Positions 44,556 through 51,386 of a DNA stretch of 64,000 nucleotides are shown here, piece after piece. Under the pieces are notes generated by a model. That model ran no database searches, had not been told where the DNA came from, and saw only the letters and a program-made list of their open reading frames with translations. The translations under genes and the position numbers were made by a program. Each line of letters starts with the position of its first letter. Positions within the stretch are counted from its first letter, which is position 1. Where the stretch lies: contig NZ_FQXA01000008.1 of the NCBI RefSeq assembly GCF_900129835.1, positions 62,001 through 126,000 of the forward strand, in the 5' to 3' direction. This DNA comes from Stutzerimonas xanthomarina DSM 18231. GTDB lineage: Bacteria > Pseudomonadota > Gammaproteobacteria > Pseudomonadales > Pseudomonadaceae.

Positions 44556-45407
44556 ATGAATCAGGTATTAGCGTGTATCGACGGTTCCCCACAGGCTGCT
44601 GCGGTGTGCGACTGCGCCGCCTGGGCCAGCCTGAAACTCGACGCGCCGCTGACCCTGCTGCATGTGCTCGATCACCAGCAGTACCCGGCAGCCGGCAATC
44701 TCAGCGGCATCATTGGCCTGGGCAGTCGTGAGTACCTGCTCGAAGAGCTGGCTGCCTTGGACGCCAAGCGCAGCAAGCTGGCGCTGGAAGAAGGCAGGAT
44801 GATGCTCGACGCGGCCAAGCAGCGCGTCCTTAACGCCGGTGTCCTGCAGCCCGAAGCGCGGCAGCGTCATGGCGACCTGGTGGAAAGCCTGCATGAACTG
44901 GAGCGCGACACGCGGCTGCTGGTAATCGGCAAACAGGGCGAGGACAGCGGCAGCGACCGGCAACTGATCGGCAGCCAGCTGGAGAGTGTGATTCGCACCC
45001 TGCACCGACCGATCCTGGTCACCCTGGCCAACTTCAGCGTACCGACAAGCGTCATGCTGGCCTTCGATGGCAGCGACACCAGCCGCAAGGGCGTCGAAAT
45101 GATCGCTTCAAGCCCGCTGTTTCAGGGCATTCCGATTCATCTGGTGATGATCAGCGAGGATACCGGCGACAGCCGCGCGCTGCTGGAGTCAGCCCGCGAT
45201 GCGCTGACGGCGGCAGGCTTCGAGGTGCGCATCGCGATCCGCGCCGGTGAGGTCGAGCCCATGCTACATGCCTACCAGGCCGAGCACGGTATCGGCCTGC
45301 TGGTGATGGGCGCCTACGGCCATTCGCGGATTCGCCAGTTTCTGGTTGGTAGCACCACCAGCAGGATGATCCGCACGACGACCACGCCGCTGCTGCTGTT
45401 GCGCTGA
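44556..45407 (+). CDS. Tandem universal stress protein (UspA fold, two domains)
   Basis: Product of 283 residues made of two Usp domains (about 1-145 and 155-283). Domain 1 has L-L-H-V-L and G-K-Q-G-E-D-S-G-S-D-R-Q-L-I-G-S-Q. The second keeps the ATP-binding loop G-A-Y-G-H-S-R-I-R-Q-F-L-V-G-S-T-T-S, the G-x2-G-x9-G-S/T pattern. Tandem Usps are common beside SulP transporters in pseudomonads. AGGAGA precedes the ATG. It may sense ATP/AMP and tune the partner anion transporter, which is an inference from neighbourhood. Confidence 0.93.
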   Translation: MNQVLACIDGSPQAAAVCDCAAWASLKLDAPLTLLHVLDHQQYPAAGNLSGIIGLGSREYLLEELAALDAKRSKLALEEGRMMLDAAKQRVLNAGVLQPEARQRHGDLVESLHELERDTRLLVIGKQGEDSGSDRQLIGSQLESVIRTLHRPILVTLANFSVPTSVMLAFDGSDTSRKGVEMIASSPLFQGIPIHLVMISEDTGDSRALLESARDALTAAGFEVRIAIRAGEVEPMLHAYQAEHGIGLLVMGAYGHSRIRQFLVGSTTSRMIRTTTTPLLLLR

Positions 45408-45446
45408 GAACTGAGTCAGCCTGCGCATCGCTACCAGGCTGAAATG

Positions 45447-46628
45447 CTACTGATAGATGTCCGCACGCGACCAGGGCAGTTCGTGAGAGCCGTCGGGCAG
45501 CGGCTTACTGGCAAGGATCTGATGCAGATTGATCCAGTTGCGGCGGAAACCGTAGGCACAGCCCGCCAGATACACCCGCCAAATGCGCAGCGCCCGCTCG
45601 GGGATCATCTGTTGCGCTTCCTCCAGCCGCGACTCCAACCGTTCGCTCCAGCACTGCAACGTGCGTGCATAGTGCAGACGCAGACTTTCCACATCGACGA
45701 TTTCCAGCCCCGACTCGCTGATGCACGAACTGATTGCCGCGAGATGCGGCAGCTCGCCGTGGGGAAACACATAGTGGTTGATGAATTCGCCTGCACCGTG
45801 GCTCACTGGCCTGCCGTCGATATGCCGTGAGGTGATGCCATGATTCATCACCAGCCCGCCGGGGCGCACCAGTTCTGCCAGCTGGCGGCAGTACAACGGC
45901 AGGTTGGCGTGGCCGACGTGTTCGAACATGCCGACGCTGACCACCTTGTCGAACTGGCCGTCCGTGGGCAGATCGCGGTAGTCCATCACCTCCAGTCGCA
46001 CCTGTCGCTCAAGCCCTTCGGCGGCGACCTGCTCGCGTCCCAGCTTCAACTGCTCGCGGCTGAGCGTGATGCCGACCACCTCAGCGCCATATTCGCGCGC
46101 AGCAAAACGCGCCAGCCCACCCCAGCCGCAGCCGACATCGAGCAGGCGATCGCCAGGTTTCAACCGCAGTTTGCGACACAGATGACGCAGCTTGGCTTGC
46201 TGGGCCTGGTCGAGGTCTTCACTGCCGGTCTCGAAGTACGCACAGGAATAGACCATGTCGCGGTCGAGCCAGAGCTGATAGAACGCGTTGGACAGGTCGT
46301 AGTGATAGGAAATGGCCTCGGCATCGGTGGCCTTGTCATGCGCCTCGCGGGTCGGCAGTGAGGACTCCTCCTCGCCCAGCGCCTTGGTGATCTCATCACC
46401 AATACGGATGATCTCCTCAAGCGGCCCGTGCAGGTCGATCTGACCTTCGACATAGGCACCGCCGAGCAGGTCGAGGCTGGGACGTGCGAGCTGCGGTATC
46501 AAGTTGGGGTCCTTGATCTCCAGCGTCACGCTTGGGGCGGGGCCCAGATCCATTTCCTTCCCGTCCCACAACCGGAGGCGCAGCGGAAGGTCGAGCTCCT
46601 GCAAAATCGGAAGCAATGTCGCCAGCAT
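45447..46628 (-). CDS. cfa: Cyclopropane-fatty-acyl-phospholipid synthase
   Basis: SAM-dependent enzyme of 393 residues that adds a methylene across cis double bonds of membrane phospholipids. N-terminal lipid domain, then the catalytic core: S-Y-H-Y-D-L-S-N-A-F-Y-Q-L-W-L-D, M-V-Y-S-C-A-Y-F, SAM motif D-V-G-C-G-W-G-G-L-A, and V-S-V-G-M-F-E-H-V-G. These include the bicarbonate-site region (C, E, H) of the family. An AGGAGAT site lies before the ATG. Monocistronic and convergent with the Usp gene; commonly under RpoS, which was not shown here. Confidence 0.95.
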   Translation of the reverse strand: MLATLLPILQELDLPLRLRLWDGKEMDLGPAPSVTLEIKDPNLIPQLARPSLDLLGGAYVEGQIDLHGPLEEIIRIGDEITKALGEEESSLPTREAHDKATDAEAISYHYDLSNAFYQLWLDRDMVYSCAYFETGSEDLDQAQQAKLRHLCRKLRLKPGDRLLDVGCGWGGLARFAAREYGAEVVGITLSREQLKLGREQVAAEGLERQVRLEVMDYRDLPTDGQFDKVVSVGMFEHVGHANLPLYCRQLAELVRPGGLVMNHGITSRHIDGRPVSHGAGEFINHYVFPHGELPHLAAISSCISESGLEIVDVESLRLHYARTLQCWSERLESRLEEAQQMIPERALRIWRVYLAGCAYGFRRNWINLHQILASKPLPDGSHELPWSRADIYQ

Positions 46629-46916
46629 GCTTGATCTCCTTTATTTCGCGTGGAGAAATCCTAGACCAGGATCGCCCAGCTTGCGCTCCATCGGTAGATT
46701 GCTTTTGCCTATAGCAACTATTTCAAATATCTAGCGGCTTCTATGCGCTTAAAGAGTGGTTTGGCAAAAAGAGGTACATATATCTGCAGAATAAATAAGC
46801 GTTCTGTTGAGCGAGTGGTCACGCGAGAGCTAAACACCGCCGCGTCGATGGCAGTGGCGCTTTGTCGACTGCACTATGCTTGGCACCGGCATGTCCCCTG
46901 GGAACAAGGCACAGCG

Positions 46917-47129
46917 ATGACCGAATTTGACTGGCATAGCGACCTGATTACGAACGAAACAGTCGTAACCGAACGCTATCGGAACACCCAAAATGTTCGC
47001 AGATTCATGACAGCGGCCTGCGGGTCCGATTTCAAGTTCGACCGTGCATTTATGGCATGGGTAACGGACGGTACGCCTAAATCGATGGGGCAGGTTGCAC
47101 GCGAATGGTTGCGACGAAATGGCCAGTGA
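46917..47129 (+). CDS. DUF6434-type small protein
   Basis: Product of 70 residues: M-T-E-F-D-W-H-S, then a conserved N-x-T-V-V-T-E-R-Y-R-N-T-Q-N-V-R-R-F-M-T and F-K-F-D-R-A-F-M-A-W-V, W-L-R-R-N. This resembles the DUF6434 SAP-like domain family, also found alone in many bacteria. Function unknown. The frame is open further upstream to 46743 but that part has no family features. The gene begins a less GC-rich stretch that extends to the selC locus. Confidence 0.72.
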   Translation: MTEFDWHSDLITNETVVTERYRNTQNVRRFMTAACGSDFKFDRAFMAWVTDGTPKSMGQVAREWLRRNGQ

Positions 47130-47328
47130 AAAGCCGGGGCACCCTTGTCGACCGGACTTGTGGGGCGGAAGAAGGCAGTAGCAGTCGAGCTCGCTCTTCG
47201 GCCCGCAGTGATCAGCTGTGTTCGGCTCTGCGACGCCTACCGCTTGTGGATGCCCGCTTTGTCCGCTCTATAGGAAGTCTTCTTTAAACTTTCCTTAACC
47301 AAACGCTAGGCGCCACTGGAGGTGGCTC

Positions 47329-47763
47329 ATGCTCCCAATGCTTCTTGCAATGCTGCTTCAGGTCTCCGCTGGTCCGTCTGATGAGTCGTGTTACGGAACC
47401 GCGACGAACCAGCCAGCAATGAACCAATGCGCGGGCGCAGCGCTCAAGGTAGCAGACGCTAGGCTAGACGAATTCTTGCGCACCTACGCAGATGGACTTA
47501 GTCCAGAGCAGCTGGAACTGTTACATGCAGCTCAGTCAGATTGGCAGCAGTTCCGAGAATCGTCCTGTAAGTTCAAGGCTAGTGGGGTTCGCGGCGGAAG
47601 TGCATACAGGATGGTTCTTGCTCAATGCCTGGCGTCACAGGCAGAGGCTCGCCTTCTGGAGATGAAGCTGTTAGCCAGCTGCCAAGAAGGTGATCTGAGT
47701 TGCCCCTCGTATTCTCGTGGGGCACCTGACAATTCATTCAAGCCGAACCTTATTAGCGGGTAG
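47329..47763 (+). CDS. LprI-like (DUF1311) exported protein
   Basis: Product of 144 residues. A short hydrophobic leader (M-L-P-M-L-L-A-M-L-L-Q-V-S-A) is followed by the DUF1311 core: C-Y-G-T-A-T-N-Q-P-A-M-N-Q-C-A, A-Q-S-D-W-Q-Q-F-R-E-S-S-C, L-A-Q-C-L and C-Q-E-G-D-L-S-C-P. Six conserved cysteines suggest disulfides. The last residues N-S-F-K-P-N-L-I are not part of the family; they are encoded by an attC-like sequence. GGAGGTG precedes the ATG. LprI relatives can inhibit lysozymes, which is only a family-level hint. Confidence 0.78.
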   Translation: MLPMLLAMLLQVSAGPSDESCYGTATNQPAMNQCAGAALKVADARLDEFLRTYADGLSPEQLELLHAAQSDWQQFRESSCKFKASGVRGGSAYRMVLAQCLASQAEARLLEMKLLASCQEGDLSCPSYSRGAPDNSFKPNLISG

Positions 47764-47783
47764 CGTTATTTCGAACGTTAGGG
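47724..47783 (+). repeat. attC-like (integron recombination) sequence
   Basis: ACCTGAC-AATTCATTCAAGCCGA opens the site and GTTAGGG ends it 60 bp later. Typical attC sites read RYYYAAC-AATTC-TTCAAGCCGA ... GTTRRRY. Here the first box has G for A and the last base of the end box deviates, and the inner arms pair poorly. A matching CGCTAGGC lies just before the DUF1311 gene (about 47307). It may be a decayed cassette boundary. No integron integrase is in the window. Confidence 0.4.
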
Positions 47784-48032
47784 ATCAAACATCGTGCGTG
47801 TGTTTTGCCTAACTCTGCGGCGGATAAGCCATGCCACGTCAGCCGACGAGCTGCGATACTTATGCGAGCCGAATGGAAAACTCATGTTCAGATGCAGAAC
47901 AAAATCTAAAAGCCTTAGCAACACATCCGGATATGCGAAATGACGTTTCGGCGAAAGCCAAGTAGAAAATCGAGATTTTATTTTCAAACTTAAAAGTACC
48001 GCCAAGTTTTTTCTCGAGGTGGGTATCGACGC

Positions 48033-48167
48033 TTAGTGGCAGTGGTAGTCGTCGGTCTTGTGATTTCGATGGCAACCTTTGGAGTCTGTACCGCCACTGT
48101 GGGCGAAAGCGGATGCGGAAGCTGCTGCAATCAAAGCCGCGATGATCACGGCAGAAATTTTCCTCAT
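48033..48167 (-). CDS. YHYH-type small exported peptide
   Basis: Product of 44 residues: a signal peptide (M-R-K-I-S-A-V-I-I-A-A-L-I-A-A-A) with cleavage after F-A, then H-S-G-G-T-D-S-K-G-C-H-R-N-H-K-T-D-D-Y-H-C-H. The two Cys and five His recall YHYH-domain proteins, possibly metal-binding. GGGAGC before the ATG fixes the start; the longer open frame upstream runs through the selC gene and is not used. Confidence 0.75.
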   Translation of the reverse strand: MRKISAVIIAALIAAASASAFAHSGGTDSKGCHRNHKTDDYHCH

Positions 48168-48341
48168 TTGGTGCTCCCTCTTGCTGGCATGTCGATGCGA
48201 TATCAAAGTGATATCTCGGCGCATGTTGCTCTTGCCAGTAAGGGATGTCGCCAGTTTTCGACACTTCTTCACCACCCAAGCCGAAGTTGCTCCAGTCGGG
48301 TAGCCGGAGGTCGCGAATTTTGGGGTTCTCAGAGCGAGAGT

Positions 48342-48437
48342 TGGCGGAAGGCAGTGGGAGTCGAACCCACCCAGGGACGGCTGCCGCCCCCAACCGGGTT
48401 TGAAGCCCGGCCGCACCACCGGGTGCGATTGCCTTCC
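48342..48437 (-). tRNA. selC: tRNA-Sec (UCA), selenocysteine
   Basis: The minus strand gives a 96-nt tRNA including the encoded CCA: 5' GGAAGGC ... acceptor pairs with GCCTTCC, an eight-pair acceptor end with the discriminator G, a long variable arm (G-G-G-G-G-C-G-G-C-A-G-C-C-G-T-C-C), the T loop with GGTTCGACTCCC, and anticodon TCA within GGCTTCAAACC. These are the features of tRNA-Sec. It decodes UGA with SelB. The selA and selB genes lie 3 kb away, beyond an inserted element. Confidence 0.96.
48399..48437 (-). repeat. Element boundary, left 39-bp direct repeat (in selC)
   Basis: The 39 bases from the anticodon loop to the first base of selC are the same as 51306-51344. This is the left attachment site; the tRNA stays whole on this side. 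Confidence 0.88.
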
Positions 48438-48460
48438 TCATTGATCTACAAAGAGTTTTT

Positions 48461-49056
48461 CTAGCTTGGCTGATGCTCGGACAAGGGAGTGTCGAAGAAG
48501 TGTCGAAATTCCTTAGCAGGGCCAAATGCCAGTACGTCTTGCAGATGATCAGGCGCGAGGTGAGCGTAACGCATTGTCATGGCGAGTGACGAATGCCCCA
48601 GGATCTTTTGCAAGGTTAGGATATTCCCGCCGTTCGCGATGAAGTGTGACGCGAAGGTATGGCGCAAGACGACTTCTAGCCTGCTGGCAAATTGAGCCCA
48701 GCACGTGCGACAGCCTCATCGAATTGGTCACGGCAGTTGCTGAATGCCCCATGTTCGCGAAGATGAGCACGAATACGATCTGCCAACTTCGGATCTATGG
48801 CACGACAAGTCGCCGCTTTGACTTGGTGATGAAGAACTGGAGCGATCCCTGAAAGCGACCCGCCGAGCAGGCGACCCCAGCAGTCGACCCGTTCACACAG
48901 GCGGCGACGATCGGTCGGTTTCGGTTTCGGTTTCGGTTTCGGTGTCGGACTGTCGATTAGCTTTGATCGACACGTCGCTTCGAACCGCTGGGCTTCGCCT
49001 TTGGACTTGATCGTTTTGCGGTACCGCTTGCTCTTGATCGGCCCGCCAGCGCCCAT
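48461..49056 (-). pseudogene. int: Tyrosine integrase, broken by deletion and frameshift
   Basis: Two pieces of one integrase. The first (from 49056) carries K-R-Y-R-K-T-I-K-S-K-G-E-A-Q-R-F-E-A-T, an N-terminal phage-integrase pattern, then later A-D-R-I-R-A-H-L-R-E-H-G-A-F-S-N-C and stops at TAG after L-N-L-P-A-G. The second piece, in another frame, holds L-R-H-T-F-A-S-H-F-I-A-N-G-G-N, L-G-H-S-S-L-A-M-T and Y-A-H-L-A-P, the catalytic H-x-x-R, H and Tyr end. The first catalytic Arg region is deleted between G-G-S-L-S and A-P-V-L. It cannot be active. Confidence 0.9.
48917..48946. repeat. Hexanucleotide microsatellite (GGTTTC)n
   Basis: Four perfect GGTTTC units and a fifth with one mismatch (GGTGTC). 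It lies inside the integrase remnant, where it encodes a P-K-P-K-P-K-P run. Such a short tandem repeat could slip during replication. Confidence 0.85.
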
Positions 49057-49065
49057 CAGGTAGTG

Positions 49066-49271
49066 CGAGGATTTGCAAAAACCACGACCGCTGGCGCAAC
49101 ATCAGCAGCGAGAAAATCCGCATTGGGACGGAGGAGATTGGCATTCTCGCAGACTCGTTTCCCAAGTACGCCCTTTGGCTCGTCAGCGGCCGGATTGAAC
49201 CCGAGCATGGCCACCGAAGCCCGGACTACGACGAGGCCAACCGAAACTTGCCCAGTCAAAGCGCGGGATAG
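49066..49271 (+). pseudogene. 5'-truncated phage-type regulatory protein gene
   Basis: The plus frame ending at TAG 49271 reads D-R-W-R-N-I-S-S-E-K-I-R-I-G-T-E-E-I-G, then F-P-K-Y-A-L-W-L-V-S-G and D-Y-D-E-A-N. From memory this resembles the C-terminal part of small phage or island DNA-binding proteins in pseudomonads. No start codon with a ribosome site lies upstream; the frame meets the start of the integrase remnant instead. The truncation and the integrase deletion may be one event. Confidence 0.55.
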
Positions 49272-49329
49272 CGATCACAACGGAAGTGACTAGGCGCTGG
49301 TACGCCCGAACGACAGGGAGAGGTTAGGT

Positions 49330-49881
49330 ATGAAAGCTGATTGGAACGACGCCCCGGATTACATCACAAGACATCCACGCAAGAGCCGCAGGCTAGCGAA
49401 GCTGATCCCCGGTCTGATCGGCACCGTTATTACGCTAGCGGTTCTCCAGATGGTAGGCTCAGCATTCCTACAGGGAACCGCGCAGCGCATTGCCGAAAGG
49501 CGCATCCAACCCAAGCCAACCCCCGTAGCCGAGATTACGCGAGCCGAACCAGCAGCGACCAAGGATTGGGACAGGGTAGTAGAGGAAGTAGCCGCGAGAG
49601 GTGCAACGCCTCAGCCGCAATCAGCCCAGCCTCAAGCCGCTACGGCAGAGGCACCGCCCAAGCAAACCGTATTTAACGACAAAAACTACGTTCCCCAAGG
49701 CGCGACCAATGTCGTTCCAGCTATACAAGTGGCCCTCGATCCAAGGGCAACTGCTTCCAGCAAGAAAGAAATAGTGATAGTAGGTAAGGAATCACGATTA
49801 AGAGACCTTTGTCCTTATCGAGAAGGGAGTATTGAGCGCCGGAGCTGTAAGATGAGTGTTGACTTGAATAGGCGAGACTAA
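49330..49881 (+). CDS. Single-pass membrane protein of unknown function (element cargo)
   Basis: Product of 183 residues with GGGAGAGG before the ATG. A basic N-terminus (R-H-P-R-K-S-R-R-L-A-K) precedes one transmembrane helix (about 28-48, L-I-G-T-V-I-T-L-A-V-L-Q-M-V-G). The rest is a proline- and alanine-rich linker and a short C-terminal domain with two cysteines (L-C-P-Y, S-C-K-M). I recall similar proteins beside integrases in pseudomonad islands but know no function. Confidence 0.68.
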   Translation: MKADWNDAPDYITRHPRKSRRLAKLIPGLIGTVITLAVLQMVGSAFLQGTAQRIAERRIQPKPTPVAEITRAEPAATKDWDRVVEEVAARGATPQPQSAQPQAATAEAPPKQTVFNDKNYVPQGATNVVPAIQVALDPRATASSKKEIVIVGKESRLRDLCPYREGSIERRSCKMSVDLNRRD

Positions 49882-49929
49882 CAGTTGGTAGCGTTGAGTA
49901 AGATAAGCGCCGGGCATGGATTAAATCAT

Positions 49930-50874
49930 ATGAAAGACACAAAAGCCGTTAAGGCTGAAAACGATAGCAATAGGCGCATTGAAACTGATGTATTTCATGC
50001 CGGAATTGTTGCCGCTAACACTTGGATAACTCTAGTGGCGCCAATACTTATTGGTTTTTTTATAACGAGATTATTTGATAAAGATAAGTTTACTATCTCT
50101 GAAAATACTATTTTTGCCGTTAGTATAGTGTTGCACGTATTCTTTACCATTACTATCTACAAAGCATCGACAAGGCGTTCGTTGTCGCTTGAAGTGGATG
50201 GTCTGGTAGAAGAGATCGAGCATTTGCAAGGAACAATTATTCCTAGAGCTGCGCAGCTATACGATACATCTAAAGTTCAGCAAACTGTTATCTACTTAAT
50301 GACGCTTGAACTTGAAAATATGATTGATGAGCTAAATGAGAAGGCAAAGCTCAGTACTGAGGAAGAAAACATTAAAAGATGGGATGAGGGGCTGAATAAA
50401 ATTCTTGCCCCTCTTGTAAAGTATAGGCACGAGCTTTTTGGCTATGAAGGGCAAGATTTGTATAATATTTGTCTATATGTATACGATATCCCCAATGACA
50501 ATCTAATCATCAAATGGCGTAGGTTTGATGACCGTCTGCAACCTTCAAATCGTAGTTGGAAGCCTGGCGCAGGCCACGTAGGGCTAACTTTCATTCTCAA
50601 TGAGCTAAAGATCTGCCATGATATATATGACAGTACGGAACTTTCTAATAGTGCTTTAGGTCCTAATGATAAGGCTAAGTATCGTTCTTTCTTATCAGTG
50701 CCAGTTAAAGATTCATCTAAAGTCCTAACTGGCGGAAAGCCCTTGGGTGTGCTAGTATTTACAAGCAGTGCACGAGGGCAGTTTTCTCCAGATAGAGATA
50801 AGCTGTTTGCTTTAACAGCAGCTAAATTAGTTTCCATATATGTGGAAAAATGCTTAAAGTCTTTCGTTTCGTGA
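49930..50874 (+). CDS. Two-TM, coiled-coil, GAF-like domain protein (element cargo)
   Basis: Product of 314 residues, AT-rich compared with the genome. Two transmembrane helices (about 25-45 and 56-74; W-I-T-L-V-A-P-I-L-I-G-F-F-I and F-A-V-S-I-V-L-H-V-F-F). A coiled coil covers about 85-165. The C-terminal 150 residues look like a GAF domain: N-I-C-L-Y-V-Y-D, G-A-G-H-V-G-L-T-F, Y-R-S-F-L-S-V-P-V and P-L-G-V-L-V-F-T-S. It would be a membrane-anchored sensor. The ATG at 49930 is preferred to a TTG at 49885. A 69-residue gene follows 7 bp downstream. Confidence 0.75.
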   Translation: MKDTKAVKAENDSNRRIETDVFHAGIVAANTWITLVAPILIGFFITRLFDKDKFTISENTIFAVSIVLHVFFTITIYKASTRRSLSLEVDGLVEEIEHLQGTIIPRAAQLYDTSKVQQTVIYLMTLELENMIDELNEKAKLSTEEENIKRWDEGLNKILAPLVKYRHELFGYEGQDLYNICLYVYDIPNDNLIIKWRRFDDRLQPSNRSWKPGAGHVGLTFILNELKICHDIYDSTELSNSALGPNDKAKYRSFLSVPVKDSSKVLTGGKPLGVLVFTSSARGQFSPDRDKLFALTAAKLVSIYVEKCLKSFVS

Positions 50875-50881
50875 GGCGCAT

Positions 50882-51091
50882 ATGAAAAGATTTTTTGATT
50901 TTATTTCAAAGAAAACGAAGCCTAGCGTTACGGTAGTTAGCTCCCGAGATGGTGCGTTTTCAATTCCTATGGACTTTGAAGATCGAATTTTATTTTCTTC
51001 TGGCGAAGTTGACTCTTTTTCAGAGAAATGGGTCAATAAAGAGCTTGAGCGAAGCAAGATATATTTCTATGAGCAGCTTAAAGAAGCTTAA
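50882..51091 (+). CDS. 69-residue protein, partner of the GAF-like gene
   Basis: Starts 7 bp after the previous stop (GAGGCG upstream). Basic N-terminus M-K-R-F-F-D-F-I-S-K-K-T-K-P, then V-S-S-R-D-G-A-F-S-I-P-M-D and an acidic C-terminal helix (E-K-W-V-N-K-E-L-E-R-S-K-I-Y-F-Y-E-Q-L-K). No known family recognised. The tight spacing and the terminator right behind it suggest a two-gene unit. Confidence 0.65.
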   Translation: MKRFFDFISKKTKPSVTVVSSRDGAFSIPMDFEDRILFSSGEVDSFSEKWVNKELERSKIYFYEQLKEA

Positions 51092-51114
51092 CAGCATAGT
51101 ATAAGCAGTATTGC

Positions 51115-51150
51115 GAAAAAGCCCTCTACAAACTGAGGGCTTTTTTTTTG
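51115..51150 (+). terminator. Strong Rho-independent terminator of the element cargo
   Basis: AGCCCTC and GAGGGCT form a 7-bp stem with an 8-nt loop, followed by nine T residues. It lies 24 bp after the 69-residue gene and closes the plus-strand unit. Confidence 0.92.
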
Positions 51151-51305
51151 GCTCTAGATCACGATGCGATCGTTTTGAAGTGTCGAAAAAGTGTCGAAGC
51201 CAAATGCTAGTAATACCCAACGTTAGCAGCTGCTGAGGAAGCAAGAGGCGCAGCTAGTCCAGTATTTGCCGGAATATACCTTTAATAGGTAAGGTGAATA
51301 GAGGA

Positions 51306-51344
51306 TTTGAAGCCCGGCCGCACCACCGGGTGCGATTGCCTTCC
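51306..51344 (-). repeat. Element boundary, right 39-bp direct repeat (selC fragment)
   Basis: Identical to the 5' half of selC (48399-48437), ending at the anticodon loop. It sits 43 bp downstream of the selB stop, where the whole tRNA gene probably stood before integration. Confidence 0.88.
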
Positions 51345-51386
51345 AGAGAGGCCTCGAACGAGGTCTGACAGGAAACTGATAGCAGC

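Larger units (their letters stand above)
48438..51344. mobile_element. Decayed integrative element at selC (about 2.9 kb)
   Basis: Bounded by a 39-bp direct repeat that equals the 5' half of selC. It contains a broken tyrosine integrase next to the tRNA, a 5'-truncated plus-strand gene, and three intact plus-strand genes with lower GC content and a terminator. Repeated motifs of the form GTGTCGAA lie near both ends (48488-48507 and 51179-51198), which may be integrase arm sites. It separates selC from selB. Confidence 0.85.

Noticed and set aside
47778..48005. Minus-strand 75-codon frame
   Set aside because: No ribosome site or family features; the region is better described as non-coding between the attC-like site and the YHYH gene.
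48036..48464. Plus-strand 142-codon frame across selC
   Set aside because: It reads through the antisense of the tRNA and of the YHYH gene; no domain features. Only its neighbour frame's tail is mentioned as a weak integrase-like hint.
51020..51244. Minus-strand 74-codon frame at the end of the element
   Set aside because: Crosses the strong plus-strand terminator and overlaps the 69-residue gene; no ribosome site.
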